64,000 nucleotides of DNA, from the NCBI GenBank assembly GCA_963769665.1, contig CAVYMQ010000003.1:620001-684000 (forward strand), written 5' to 3'. Each line of letters opens with the position of its first letter. The stretch's first letter is position 1. The notes below the pieces were generated by a model. That model had not been told where the DNA came from, ran no database searches, and was given only the letters and a program-made list of their open reading frames with translations. A program made the position numbers and the translations under genes. This document shows, piece after piece, positions 24,722 to 32,949 of this stretch. The stretch comes from JACCTU01 sp963769665. GTDB taxonomy: Bacteria > Actinomycetota > Thermoleophilia > Gaiellales > Gaiellaceae.

Positions 24722-25609
24722 CGCGCTCGCGACGAGCTCCACCGCAAGCGCCGCCGTCTCGTTCTGCCGGTCGAAGATCGGGTTCACCTCGACCACGTCG
24801 AGCGACGAGACGAGGCCCAACTCGGCGACGAGCTCGAGCGCAAGGTGCGCCTCCCGGTACGACAGTCCACCGCGCACCGGCGTGCCTACACCGGGCGCGA
24901 CCTCGGGGTCGACGACGTCCATGTCGAGGCTCACGTGCACGAACCCCGGCCCGGCGATATGGGCCAGCGACTCGCGGATCGCCCGCTCGACGCCTAGGCG
25001 GTCGACGTCGCTCATCGTGAACACCTTCGCACCGAGCTCCCGCACGCGTTCGCGCTCTCCCTCGTCCAGCGAGCGCACGCCGACGAGCGCGACGCGTTGC
25101 GGATCGATCGCAGGCGTCGGCCACGCGGCGCTCGCGAACGCAGGTCCGCCGAGGCCGAGCACGGCCGCGAGCACCATCCCGTGGACGTTGCCGGTCGGCG
25201 AGGTCTCCGGCGTGTTCAGATCGCCGTGCGCGTCGAGCCAGAGGACGCCGCCCGTGCCGTACGCCGCCGCCAGGCCGCCGATCGAGCCCATGGCCACCGA
25301 GTGGTCGCCGCCGAGCACAAGCGGCACCGCGCCCGACTCGGCGGTGCGCCTCACGAGCGCCGCGACCCGTTCGCAGGTGCGCAAGACGGGCAGCAGGTAG
25401 CGCGCGTTCGGCTCGCCGACCTCGGCTGCCTCGGCCACGGCGGTCTCGACGTTGCCCCAGTCCTCGACTCGTCGCCCGATCTCCGTGAGCCGCGCGTCGA
25501 GACCGGCGTAGCGGATCGCCGACGGTCCCATGTCGACGCCGCGACGCCCTTGTCCGAGGTCGAGCGGCGCGCCGATCACGGCGACCGGCTGGCTTGCGGC
25601 AGTGGCCAT
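24701..25609 (-). CDS. rocF: arginase (ureohydrolase family)
   Basis: 302 residues from ATG 25609; an in-frame extension to 25645 would overlap the divergent gene. Manganese ligands of the ureohydrolases are complete: GGDHS 100-104, DAHGD 126-130 and SLDMDVVDP near residue 230, plus VVEVNPIFD in the C-terminal half. NVHGMVLAA and PVRGGLSYREAH favour arginase over agmatinase. Converts arginine to ornithine and urea. No urease or ornithine pathway gene lies nearby. Confidence 0.87.
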   Translation of the reverse strand: MATAASQPVAVIGAPLDLGQGRRGVDMGPSAIRYAGLDARLTEIGRRVEDWGNVETAVAEAAEVGEPNARYLLPVLRTCERVAALVRRTAESGAVPLVLGGDHSVAMGSIGGLAAAYGTGGVLWLDAHGDLNTPETSPTGNVHGMVLAAVLGLGGPAFASAAWPTPAIDPQRVALVGVRSLDEGERERVRELGAKVFTMSDVDRLGVERAIRESLAHIAGPGFVHVSLDMDVVDPEVAPGVGTPVRGGLSYREAHLALELVAELGLVSSLDVVEVNPIFDRQNETAALAVELVASALGARIL

Positions 25610-25618
25610 CCGAGAGAG

Positions 25619-25625
25619 TAGGCTA
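25619..25625. promoter_or_regulatory. shared palindromic -10 between arginase and response regulator
   Basis: The 23 bases between the divergent start codons contain TAGGCTA. Read forward it gives TAGGCT, 8 bases before GTG 25633; read in reverse it gives TAGCCT, 10 bases before ATG 25609. Both fit TAnnnT -10 elements for leaderless or nearly leaderless messages, so the two promoters physically overlap and should exclude each other. Confidence 0.4.
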
Positions 25626-25632
25626 GCCCCCC

Positions 25633-26013
25633 GTGACTGCGGCAACCGTTCGAGTGCTGCTCGCAGACGATGACCAGGGGTTCCTCGACTCGCTGTCCCT
25701 GCTGATCGACGGTCAACCGAACCTGACCGTGGCGGGCACGGCGCAGAACGGGCTTGCGGCGATCGAGCTCGCCGAATCGCTCGACCCCGACGCGATCGTG
25801 ATCGACCTGCACATGCCGCTGCTCGACGGCGTCACTGCGGTGGCGCGGCTGCGGCGCGACCACCCGAACCTCTGCCTGATCGCTCTGACCGGGGACGAGA
25901 CGGAGCGGATCCACAACGCGGTTCGCGAGGCTGGCGCCGACGCGGTGCTCGTCAAGGAGGACTTCCTCGGCACGCTGATGGACCGGCTCCGCGCAGTCCG
26001 CACTGGTTCCTAA
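25633..26013 (+). CDS. response regulator, receiver domain only
   Basis: 126 residues. LLADDDQGF holds the acidic pocket, Asp57 in VIDLHMPLLDGV is the phosphoacceptor, ALTGDET the Thr, and VLVKEDFLGTLMDRL the Lys (Lys followed by Glu rather than Pro). No helix-turn-helix output domain follows. Probably a signalling relay or partner of a protein encoded elsewhere. The stop lies 28 bases before tRNA-Phe. Confidence 0.88.
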   Translation: MTAATVRVLLADDDQGFLDSLSLLIDGQPNLTVAGTAQNGLAAIELAESLDPDAIVIDLHMPLLDGVTAVARLRRDHPNLCLIALTGDETERIHNAVREAGADAVLVKEDFLGTLMDRLRAVRTGS

Positions 26014-26041
26014 CCCGGCCGGGCTACAATTCCGCGCCCCG

Positions 26042-26114
26042 GGCGAGGTAGCTCAGTTGGTAGAGCACACGGCTGAAAACCGTGGTGTCGCCGGTTCGAT
26101 TCCGGCCCTCGCCA
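26042..26114 (+). tRNA. tRNA-Phe (GAA)
   Basis: 73 bases form a complete cloverleaf. Acceptor GGCGAGG pairs with CCTCGCC, D stem GCTC/GAGC, anticodon stem CACGG/CCGTG around the loop CTGAAAA, T arm GCCGG-TTCGATT-CCGGC, discriminator A. Anticodon GAA at 26075-26077. The 3' CCA is not encoded. Single copy here, just after a response regulator gene. Confidence 0.97.
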
Positions 26115-26232
26115 CTCCCGAAGAGCCGCGTTCGCAAACAGCGGCACTTCCGTTCGGCGCGGGCTTCGTTCCGGCCGACTCACGTTTTAGGTTCGGCTGG
26201 TCAGTTCCCCCGATGGTCCGAGGAGGAGCCCT

Positions 26233-27714
26233 ATGACCACGATGGCGGCGCGGCTCGAGGCTGGGTGGCTCGAGCGCAAGTTCCGCTTCGCCGAACACGG
26301 CACCACGCTCGCCCGCGACACATTCGCGGGGATGACCACCTTCGTGGTCATGTCGTACATCATCTTCGTCAACCCGGCGATCCTCAGCTTCGCGGGGATC
26401 ACGGGCCTCGAGAATCAGGGCCTCGCCTTCGACGCGGTGCTCGCCTCGACCTGTCTCGTCGCCGGCGTGATGACGATCCTGATGGGCCTCGTCGCCAACA
26501 AGGCCTACGCAATCGCGCCCGGGATGGGCCTGAACGCAGTCGTTGCGTTCGGTCTGGTCGCCGGGGCCGGGCTCTCCTGGCCCGAGGCCATGGGCATCGT
26601 CGTGCTCGAGGGCGCGCTCGTCACGGCTCTCGTGCTCACGGGAATGCGCGAATCCGTCATGAAGGCCGTCCCGCTCGAGCTCAAGAAGGCGATCGCGATC
26701 GGCATCGGCCTGTTCATCGCGTTCATCGGCCTCTACAACTCCGGCCTGATCACGAAGGCCGCGGCCCCAGGGCTTCCGGTCGAGCTCGGCAGCTTCACGA
26801 CCTGGCCGGTCTTCACGACGATCGTCGGGCTCATCATCACGATCGTGCTCCGTGCACGGGGCTACCGCGGCGCGCTGCTGCTCGGGATCATCGGGACGAC
26901 GCTGTTCGCGTTGCTCGTGAACAAGGCGACCGACTACGACGCGGGCTTCACCGCGGGTGCGGTGTGGCCGGGCGACGTCGTCTCGCAGCCGAACTTCTCG
27001 CTGCTCGGCGAATTCAGCTTCGGGGCGTTCGCGACGCTCGGCGTCGTCTCCGCGCTCGTCTGGGTGTTCGCGCTGTTCCTCTCGGACTTCTTCGACACGA
27101 TGGGCACGCTCGTCGGCGTCGGCAAGCCCGCCGGGTACCTGAACAAGGACGGCGAGATGGACAACGTCAAGCGGCCATTGCTCGTCGACTCGCTCTCGGC
27201 GATGGCCGGCGGGGCTGCATCCTCGTCGTCCGCGACGACGTACATCGAGTCGGGTGCCGGCGTCGCGGCCGGCGGCCGCACGGGCTGGACGAGCGTCGTC
27301 ACCGGCGCGCTGTTCTTCCCGTTCCTCTTCCTCGCACCGCTGATCGGGATGGTGCCGCCGCAGGCGACGGCGCCCGCGCTGATCATCGTCGGCTGGCTGC
27401 TGATCAGCTCGCTGACCGAGTCCGAAGGTGAAGCGGAGGAGGTCGAGACCGGTCGCACCGGCACGAGCGTGAAGCTCGCAGGCATCGACTTCCACGATCT
27501 CGCGATCGGGCTCTCCGCGGCGCTGATCATCATGATCATGCCGTTCACGTGGTCGATCACGAACGGGATCGGCTTCGGGTTCATCGCGTACACGCTCGTG
27601 CGCGTCGCGCAGGGAGACGGTCGCAAGGTGCACCCGTTCATGTACGGGTCGACCGTGGCCTTCATCCTCTACTTCATGGTCCCGCTCCTCCAGGACAACC
27701 TCTCCTGGATCTGA
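26233..27714 (+). CDS. NCS2-family purine permease (AzgA/PbuG-like)
   Basis: 493 residues with about 12-14 hydrophobic segments. Family motifs: TFAGMTTFVVMSYIIFVNP near the N-terminus, NKAYAIAPGMGLNAVVAF, LFLSDFFDTMGTLVGVG in the middle and SSATTYIESGAGVAAGGRTGWTSVVTG, all typical of the hypoxanthine/guanine/adenine branch. Inner-membrane proton symporter for nucleobases. A strong AGGAGG lies 6-7 bases before the ATG. The 118-base leader after tRNA-Phe shows no purine-riboswitch core; a TAGGTT (about 26196) is a weak -10 candidate. Confidence 0.9.
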   Translation: MTTMAARLEAGWLERKFRFAEHGTTLARDTFAGMTTFVVMSYIIFVNPAILSFAGITGLENQGLAFDAVLASTCLVAGVMTILMGLVANKAYAIAPGMGLNAVVAFGLVAGAGLSWPEAMGIVVLEGALVTALVLTGMRESVMKAVPLELKKAIAIGIGLFIAFIGLYNSGLITKAAAPGLPVELGSFTTWPVFTTIVGLIITIVLRARGYRGALLLGIIGTTLFALLVNKATDYDAGFTAGAVWPGDVVSQPNFSLLGEFSFGAFATLGVVSALVWVFALFLSDFFDTMGTLVGVGKPAGYLNKDGEMDNVKRPLLVDSLSAMAGGAASSSSATTYIESGAGVAAGGRTGWTSVVTGALFFPFLFLAPLIGMVPPQATAPALIIVGWLLISSLTESEGEAEEVETGRTGTSVKLAGIDFHDLAIGLSAALIIMIMPFTWSITNGIGFGFIAYTLVRVAQGDGRKVHPFMYGSTVAFILYFMVPLLQDNLSWI

Positions 27715-27724
27715 CCTGATGCGC

Positions 27725-27787
27725 AGCACCGGTCCGGGCGCAAGAAAAGAGACGTCCGGACCGGTGCTCCGTGTCGCGAACGTCTCT
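27725..27787. terminator. perfect 13-bp hairpin with possible pseudoknot, between convergent genes
   Basis: AGCACCGGTCCGG (27725-27737) is exactly complementary to CCGGACCGGTGCT (27756-27768), with an 18-base A-rich loop. The loop bases AGAGACGT (27748-27755) are exactly complementary to ACGTCTCT (27780-27787) downstream, so on the plus strand an H-type pseudoknot (13 bp plus 8 bp) can form. No T-tract follows on either strand. It separates the purine permease from the 13-gene heme/molybdopterin run that ends at 27799, so a bidirectional terminator or 3'-end stabiliser is the simplest role. Confidence 0.6.
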
Positions 27788-27798
27788 GTTGGCGGAGC

Positions 27799-28419
27799 TT
27801 AACCTTTGCGCGCCACGAGCGACGAGCCGCGCCCCGCTTCGATCTCCGCAAACTCCGTGAAACCCCGCGCCTCGAGCTCCTTCTTGATGCGCTCGGCCGG
27901 GACGTAGATCGGGGTCTGCGGGCCGAGCGAGAACGCAAGCACCAGTGTCCCGCCCCGGCGAACGACCCGCGCAAGCTCGTCGAAGAAGGGGATCATGTTC
28001 GCGGCGGTAACGAGATCGAACGATGCGTCGGCATAGGGCAGCGCCGATGCGTCCCCATGCTCGAACGAGATGTTCGGGCGGTCGCGCGCCTTCTGCCTGG
28101 CGTGCTGGACCATCTCCGGTGCGATGTCGACGCCGACCACCTGAGCCTCCGGAAAGCGTTCCGCGATCAACAGCGCCGCGGACCCCGTGCCGGTGCCGAC
28201 GTCGAGTGCGGTCTCGACGGGTCCGTCCACCCCGGCGAGCGCGGCGTCGATCGGCGAGAACGCGTCGGGGCTGCGCATCGTGTCCCAGACAGGCGCGAGC
28301 ACGTCGAACTGCTTGCGGACCAGCGGGCGGACGAGCGGCCAGAGTCGTGGGAAGCGCACGGCGACGTTCGTCGCGAACCGCGCGTAGCTTCGGCCGAGCC
28401 GCTGCTTCAGGTCTCTCAC
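27799..28419 (-). CDS. class I SAM-dependent methyltransferase
   Basis: 206 residues. Motif I ALDVGTGTGSAALLIAERFP, acidic VVGVDIAPEMV, then DASALPYADASFDLVTAANM and GGTLVLAFSLGPQ, of the UbiE/Methyltransf_11 type. The N-terminus is a basic helical segment (LKQRLGRSYARFATNVAVRFPRLWPLVR) that may associate with membranes. GTGA overlap with the SAM-hydroxide adenosyltransferase gene upstream; last gene of the long moaC-to-here run. Substrate unknown; a quinone or porphyrin-related target would fit the context but is a guess. Confidence 0.8.
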   Translation of the reverse strand: MRDLKQRLGRSYARFATNVAVRFPRLWPLVRPLVRKQFDVLAPVWDTMRSPDAFSPIDAALAGVDGPVETALDVGTGTGSAALLIAERFPEAQVVGVDIAPEMVQHARQKARDRPNISFEHGDASALPYADASFDLVTAANMIPFFDELARVVRRGGTLVLAFSLGPQTPIYVPAERIKKELEARGFTEFAEIEAGRGSSLVARKG

Positions 28420-29219
28420 GGGATGTCGAGGTTGATGCGGACGTCCTGCCCCGCGCGGGCGTTCAGCGTCTGCGCCGCGCTGCCGCCGTTCATCGCGACG
28501 GCGACGTTGCCGTACGAGTCCTCGTAGAGGATCAGGTCGCCGGTCCGGGCGTCGGAGAACGTGCGCGCCGCGATCGCGTAGAAGCGCTGCCCTGCGACCT
28601 CGAGCTCGACGCGCGCGCCCGGTTGCACGTCGGCCTCGCCGAGGTGCTCACGCGTCAGGTTCAGCTGGACGTTGCCGAAGGCGTCGACGTACAGGACGGT
28701 CGCGGAGATGCGGTTCGGGCGCAGCTCGGCGCGAGGCAGCTCCAGCCGGACGAGTGCGGCGGGATCGATCGGCGGCCCGAGCTCTTGGAGCGCGAGGCCT
28801 CGCGCGAGGTGCGCGGCCGCCGGCGCAAAGATGTCCCGCCCGTGGAACGTCCGCGACACTGGTGATAGCGCGTACTCCGGGTTGACGATCTCGTGCGCCT
28901 CCGCGACGCCCGCATGCTCGGCCGCCGGCAGCAGCAGGCCGTTGTCCGGTCCCACGTAGAGACGCCCGTCGCCGTCGCGCAGCGCGAGCGCTCGCCGCGG
29001 CCCACCGACGCCGGGGTCGACGACCGCAAGGTGCACGCCCTGGGGCATGTACGGCACCGTGTTCGCGAGCACGAGCGCGCCCTGCACGATCGCGCGCGCG
29101 GGGATCCCGTGCGTGATGTCGACGATCTGCACGTCGGGCGCGATGCGCTTGATCACGCCGTGACAGGTCCCGACGAAGTCGTCCCGCAGGCCGAAGTCGC
29201 TCAGGAACGTGACGAACAT
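28416..29219 (-). CDS. SAM hydroxide adenosyltransferase / SAM hydrolase (DUF62)
   Basis: 267 residues in the two-domain DUF62 layout. Conserved pieces: TFLSDFGLRDDFVGTCHGVI at the start, VDITHGIPARAIVQGALVL, HLAVVDPGVGG, YVGPDNGLLLPA, FHGRDIFAPAAAHLA, and the C-terminal barrel with YVDAFGNVQLNLT and LILYEDSYGNVAVAMNGGSAA. Characterised members convert S-adenosylmethionine to adenosine and methionine with water. Overlaps hemD by 19 bases. Confidence 0.88.
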   Translation of the reverse strand: MFVTFLSDFGLRDDFVGTCHGVIKRIAPDVQIVDITHGIPARAIVQGALVLANTVPYMPQGVHLAVVDPGVGGPRRALALRDGDGRLYVGPDNGLLLPAAEHAGVAEAHEIVNPEYALSPVSRTFHGRDIFAPAAAHLARGLALQELGPPIDPAALVRLELPRAELRPNRISATVLYVDAFGNVQLNLTREHLGEADVQPGARVELEVAGQRFYAIAARTFSDARTGDLILYEDSYGNVAVAMNGGSAAQTLNARAGQDVRINLDIP

Positions 29220-29848
29220 GCCTCTGCGACGGCGTCGACCAGCCCGTCGAGGTCGTGGGTCCGGGCCTCGGCGACGACCTCGAGCCCGGCGTCACGCGCG
29301 GCGCGGGTCGTCTGGGGGCCGATCGAGACCGCAGGAAGACGCGCGTCGAGCGCCGCGAAAGCACTGGCCGCCGAGCCCGAGGCCAGCACGACGAGATCGC
29401 CCTCCGGCGCAGGCGGGGTCAACGGCTTGGTCCGGTAGAGCGCCAGAAAGTCCGCGCCCAGCGCGTCGACGAGCACGCGCTGCGAGCCTTCGGCGCCAAC
29501 GAAGAGCACGCGCCCGGTGGGCCGCGGCAGCTCGTCGACGAGACCCTCCTGCGTCGACACGCGCGGCACGAAGTCTGGCTCGATCCCGAGCTCTTGAAGC
29601 GTCTCCGCGGTTCCCGGCCCCACTGCCGCGATCCTCGCTTGATTGCCCGACCGGCGTCGGGCGAAGAGGTCTGCGCCGTTCGGGCTCGTCACGACGACCC
29701 AGTCGTACCCACTCGTGTCGATCGCAGACGACTCCGCGAACGGCTCGATCTCGATCATCGGACACTCGACGACCTCGAGCCCAAGCGCCTCGAGCCGCTC
29801 GACGAGCGGCCGGGCCTGCTCGCGCGGGCGCGTCACGACGACCCTCAT
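29201..29848 (-). CDS. hemD: uroporphyrinogen-III synthase
   Basis: 215 residues from ATG 29848 (ATGA overlap with hemC). MRVVVTRPREQARPLVERL, VVECPMIEIEPF, YDWVVVTSPNGADLF, AVGPGTAETLQELG, VLFVGAEGSQRVL and the late VSIGPQTTRAARDAG are the expected bilobal hemD pattern; the family has low sequence conservation but the position directly after hemC is decisive. It closes and rearranges hydroxymethylbilane to uroporphyrinogen III. A slightly short version (usual ~245-260). Confidence 0.88.
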   Translation of the reverse strand: MRVVVTRPREQARPLVERLEALGLEVVECPMIEIEPFAESSAIDTSGYDWVVVTSPNGADLFARRRSGNQARIAAVGPGTAETLQELGIEPDFVPRVSTQEGLVDELPRPTGRVLFVGAEGSQRVLVDALGADFLALYRTKPLTPPAPEGDLVVLASGSAASAFAALDARLPAVSIGPQTTRAARDAGLEVVAEARTHDLDGLVDAVAEACSSRS

Positions 29849-30693
29849 GTCGCCCGCGCCGCCTCGAGCTCTGCCAGCGCGCGCCCGAGCTCCGCCGGAT
29901 CGTCGCCCGTCAGGCGCTCGATCCACGACCCGTCCTCGGCGGCGACAAGTGCCGTCAGCACGTCGCCGTCGTGGTGCGCCGCCACCGGCGCCAGGCACCC
30001 GCCGCCGACGGCAGCGATGCACGCGCGCTCCGCCTCGACGCGGCGACGCGTCTCCGCGTCGTCGATCGCGGCGACGAGCTCCTCGTCTCCCGAGCGCACC
30101 TGGAGCGCGAGCGCCCCCTGACCCGCCTCCGGCAGCAGCTCGTCCGGGTCGAAGCGATAGTCCACCTCGGCGGAGAGGCCGAGCCGGTCGAGCCCGCAGG
30201 CGGCGAGGACGATCGCGTCGAGCCCGCGCTCCACGCGCTTGCGCAGTCGCGTGTCGATGTTTCCGCGCATCGGCTCGATCTGCAGGTCCGGCTCGAGCGC
30301 GAGCAGCTGCGCGCGCCTGCGCGCCGACGCGGTGCCGATGCGCATTCCCGGTCGCAGCTCGCCTACGCCGCAGAGCGCGTCGCGCGCGTCCTCGCGCGGC
30401 AGGTACGCGCCGACCGCCAATCCTTCGGCGTCCGTCGAAGTCATGTCCTTCGCGGAGTGCACGGCGATGTCGATGCGCCCCTCGAGCAGGGCTTCCTCGA
30501 GCTCCTTGACGAACACGCCGCGTGAGCCGATCTCACCGAACGGCTTCGTCCGGTCCTTGTCACCCGCGGTCGTGATCGGGATCAACGCGATCTCGACAGG
30601 CGACTCCGCAGCAGCGCGTACGGCTTCACCTGCGAGCTCCGCCTGCGTGAGCGCGAGCCTACTGCCGCGAGACCCGACGCGGATCAGCGCCAC
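29845..30693 (-). CDS. hemC: hydroxymethylbilane synthase (porphobilinogen deaminase)
   Basis: 282 residues. RVGSRGSRLALTQAE at the start, the catalytic-Asp segment DIAVHSAKDMTS, GTASARRRAQLL, RGNIDTRLRK, ACGLDRLGL, LPEAGQGALALQ, and the dipyrromethane cofactor Cys in VGGGCLAPVAA. Joins four porphobilinogens into hydroxymethylbilane in the cytoplasm. Start GTG 30693. The 117 bases up to hemA hold no gene or obvious signal. Confidence 0.95.
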   Translation of the reverse strand: MALIRVGSRGSRLALTQAELAGEAVRAAAESPVEIALIPITTAGDKDRTKPFGEIGSRGVFVKELEEALLEGRIDIAVHSAKDMTSTDAEGLAVGAYLPREDARDALCGVGELRPGMRIGTASARRRAQLLALEPDLQIEPMRGNIDTRLRKRVERGLDAIVLAACGLDRLGLSAEVDYRFDPDELLPEAGQGALALQVRSGDEELVAAIDDAETRRRVEAERACIAAVGGGCLAPVAAHHDGDVLTALVAAEDGSWIERLTGDDPAELGRALAELEAARAT

Positions 30694-30810
30694 ACCGTCT
30701 CCGACCCGCGCGCGCTTCGCCGCAGCCCTTGCCCCGCGGGCGAATGCGAACGAACGCCGTCGGCGCCTGGACCGGAAGCGGGCGACCGGTCAACGAGCGC
30801 GCGGCTGTGC

Positions 30811-32052
30811 TCACCGTTCGTCCTCCAGGCCAAAGAGGTGGCGCACCGCGTCAGCATAGACCACCCCATCGGCTGCCGCGGCCGCCTGTTTCATGCGAAC
30901 GGTGGGCAGATGCAGGAGCTTGTTCACGATCTGCGACGTCACCGACTCGACCGCGCGCCGCTCCGCGTCGGAGAGCTTTCCGAGACGTGATTCCGCTTTC
31001 GCGAGCTCGGCACGGCGAATCTCCTCGGCGCGCGCGCGCAACGACGCGATCGCGGGAACGACGTCGAGCGACGCCTGCCAGGTGCGGAACTGCTCCGCTT
31101 CGCCCGCGACGATCGCCTCGGCCGCCGCCGCCTCGCGCCGGCGCGAGCCGAGCGACTCGGCCACGACCGCCTCGAGGTCGTCGATGTCGTAGAGGTAGCA
31201 GCCGTCGAGCTCGTTGATCGCAGGGTCGAGGTCGCGCGGGACCGCGAGGTCGATCAGGAAGAGCGGGTGACCGCGGCGTGCACGAAGTGCACGCTCGACG
31301 TGCTCGCGGCGAAGCACGGGCTCCGGTGAGCTCGTCGACGCGACGACGACGTCGGCGCGCTCGAGCTCCTCCTGGACGCGCTCGAGCGGCAGCGCCGCGC
31401 TGCCGAACTGCTCGGCGAGCTCCGTCGCGCGGTCGAGCGTCCGGTTCGCGACGACCGCGATCTCTGCGCCGCGCGAGATGAAGCTCCGTGCCGTCTGCTC
31501 GCTCACCTTGCCCGCGCCGACGAGCAGGATCCGGCGCCCCTTCAGCTCACCGAAGACCTGCTGCGCAAGCGCGGCGGCGGCCGCAGGAACCGACGCGGGC
31601 GATTCGCCGATGCCCGTCTGCGCACGCGCCTTGCGGCCCGCGTAGAGGGCCTGGCGGAAGAGCCGGTCGAGGAGCGCGCCGGTCGCGCCGGCGTCGAACG
31701 CCGCGCGCACCTGGCCGAGGATCTCGCCCTCGCCCGGGACCATCGAGTCGAGCCCCGCAGCCACCCGGAAGAGATGCAGCGCAGCCGCCTCGTCACGCAA
31801 TCGATAGAGCGCGTTCGCGAGCTCCGGCTCGCGCTCGAGCAGGACCTGCGTCGCGCGCGCTTCGGCGTCGACGTCGTCGTCGTGAGCGACGTAGAGCTCG
31901 GTGCGGTTGCACGTCGAGAGGCACACTGCTTCGCCCGCGTCCCGCGCCAGATCCTCGGCGACAGCTCGCGCGTCGTCGGGACGAAGCGCGACGCGCTCGC
32001 GAAGCTCGACGCCCGCGCCGTGATGCGAGACGCCGACGAGGGTGACCCTCAT
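30811..32052 (-). CDS. hemA: glutamyl-tRNA reductase
   Basis: 413 residues from ATG 32052 (ATGA overlap with the upstream cytochrome-assembly gene). Catalytic Cys48 in LSTCNRTELY, the specificity and His region LFRVAAGLDSMVPGEGEILGQV, NADPH-binding RRILLVGAGKVSEQTARSF, and the C-terminal dimerisation helix (SIASLRARAEEIRRAELAKAE). First step of the C5 route to 5-aminolevulinate from Glu-tRNA. With hemC and hemD it forms the heme part of the run; hemB and hemL are elsewhere. Confidence 0.95.
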   Translation of the reverse strand: MRVTLVGVSHHGAGVELRERVALRPDDARAVAEDLARDAGEAVCLSTCNRTELYVAHDDDVDAEARATQVLLEREPELANALYRLRDEAAALHLFRVAAGLDSMVPGEGEILGQVRAAFDAGATGALLDRLFRQALYAGRKARAQTGIGESPASVPAAAAALAQQVFGELKGRRILLVGAGKVSEQTARSFISRGAEIAVVANRTLDRATELAEQFGSAALPLERVQEELERADVVVASTSSPEPVLRREHVERALRARRGHPLFLIDLAVPRDLDPAINELDGCYLYDIDDLEAVVAESLGSRRREAAAAEAIVAGEAEQFRTWQASLDVVPAIASLRARAEEIRRAELAKAESRLGKLSDAERRAVESVTSQIVNKLLHLPTVRMKQAAAAADGVVYADAVRHLFGLEDER

Positions 32053-32807
32053 CCGAGGTGCCCCGCAGGCAGTCCGAGGAACGCGACGAGCGCAAAGCCC
32101 GCGAGCGTCAGATAGGCCGCGCGCTTGCCGCGCCAGCCGAGCTCGCGACGGAGAACGAGCGCGGCGCCGAAGACCACCCACGCCGCGATCGCTCCGGCGA
32201 CCGCGAGGTCGAACGAGTGTCCGCGCACGAGACCGATCGCGATCCCGACCGTGAACGCGGCGAGCGAGACCAGCGACACTCGGGCGACGACGCCGTCGAG
32301 CGTGACGAGCGACGGCGGGCCGAGGCGCAGCACGCCCGCGGGCCGGTGCTTGAGCCGCCGCTCGAGCCAGAGGTAGAACCCGGCGAGAGCTGCAGCGAGC
32401 GCGAATCCGGCGAAGCCCGCGACGACGAGCCCGACGTGAAACGCCGTGAACAGGTCGGAGCTGCTCTGCTCCGCTGCGCCGCCGATACCCGCGAGCGCGA
32501 ACAGCACCGCCGCACCCGGCATCACCGCGATGCCGAGCAGGCGATAGCGCGGGCTGCTGCCGTAGACGAGGTACGCACCGACGGCGAACCAGACGAACAG
32601 GTTGAGCGCCCCCGCCCAGTCCGCCCACGGAAAGCCGTCCGCCTGCCAGGCCTGGACGGCAAGGAGCGCGGTTTGTGCAAGCCAGCCGATCCGCACACCC
32701 CAGATCGCGAGCCGTGTCGCGAGCTCGGGACGGCGAAGCACACCGACGTACGCGACCGCCGCCTCGCCGTACGCGATCAGCGCGGGCCAGAAGAGGAGCT
32801 CAGCCAC
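32049..32807 (-). CDS. cytochrome c assembly-type membrane protein (CcsA/HemX-like)
   Basis: 252 residues with about eight membrane segments and the Trp-rich region FPWADWAGALNLFVWFAVG, which resembles the heme-handling WWD-type motif of CcmC/CcsA proteins but is not canonical. HVGLVVAGFAGFALAAALAGFYLWLERRLK is typical of HemX/CcsA homologues, and a periplasmic-side His in FTAFHVGL may contact heme. Located directly before hemA, where hemX sits in many Gram-positive genomes. Either a heme-delivery protein or a regulator of HemA level. Confidence 0.75.
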   Translation of the reverse strand: MAELLFWPALIAYGEAAVAYVGVLRRPELATRLAIWGVRIGWLAQTALLAVQAWQADGFPWADWAGALNLFVWFAVGAYLVYGSSPRYRLLGIAVMPGAAVLFALAGIGGAAEQSSSDLFTAFHVGLVVAGFAGFALAAALAGFYLWLERRLKHRPAGVLRLGPPSLVTLDGVVARVSLVSLAAFTVGIAIGLVRGHSFDLAVAGAIAAWVVFGAALVLRRELGWRGKRAAYLTLAGFALVAFLGLPAGHLG

Positions 32808-32949
32808 TCCGCTCCCGAGCGCGCTCCGCCAGCTCGGTCACCTCACGCTCGAGCCGGGCGAGCTTCGCCGAGATGATCGCGACGTAGATGAGCACCGTCG
32901 CGAGCACGACGAGGTAGACCGCGGCGAGATATTTCTCACCCGAGCTCAA
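32800..32949 (-). CDS. ccmD: CcmD-like small membrane protein, 49 aa
   Basis: A short gene easily missed: TTG start at 32949, TGA at 32802-32800. The product has a single membrane helix (YLAAVYLVVLATVLIYVAIIS) followed by an amphipathic helix LARLEREVTELAERARERSG. This is the size, topology and location of CcmD, the small partner of CcmABC that releases the heme chaperone. It overlaps ccmC by 14 bases and the CcsA/HemX-like gene by 8 bases, so it is tightly coupled. The function is inferred from position and topology because CcmD sequences are barely conserved. Confidence 0.7.
   Translation of the reverse strand: MSSGEKYLAAVYLVVLATVLIYVAIISAKLARLEREVTELAERARERSG

Noticed and set aside
26115..26232. 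purine riboswitch before the NCS2 permease
   Set aside because: No conserved three-way-junction core or loop-loop sequence is visible; only a strong ribosome site.
26053..27729. 558-residue minus-strand reading frame across the permease gene
   Set aside because: Highly charged, low-complexity Arg/Asp/Glu translation typical of antisense in GC-rich DNA; the plus strand encodes a clear NCS2 permease.
30694..30810. possible gene or RNA between hemC and hemA
   Set aside because: 117 bases with no open frame of note, no promoter motif and no stable hairpin.
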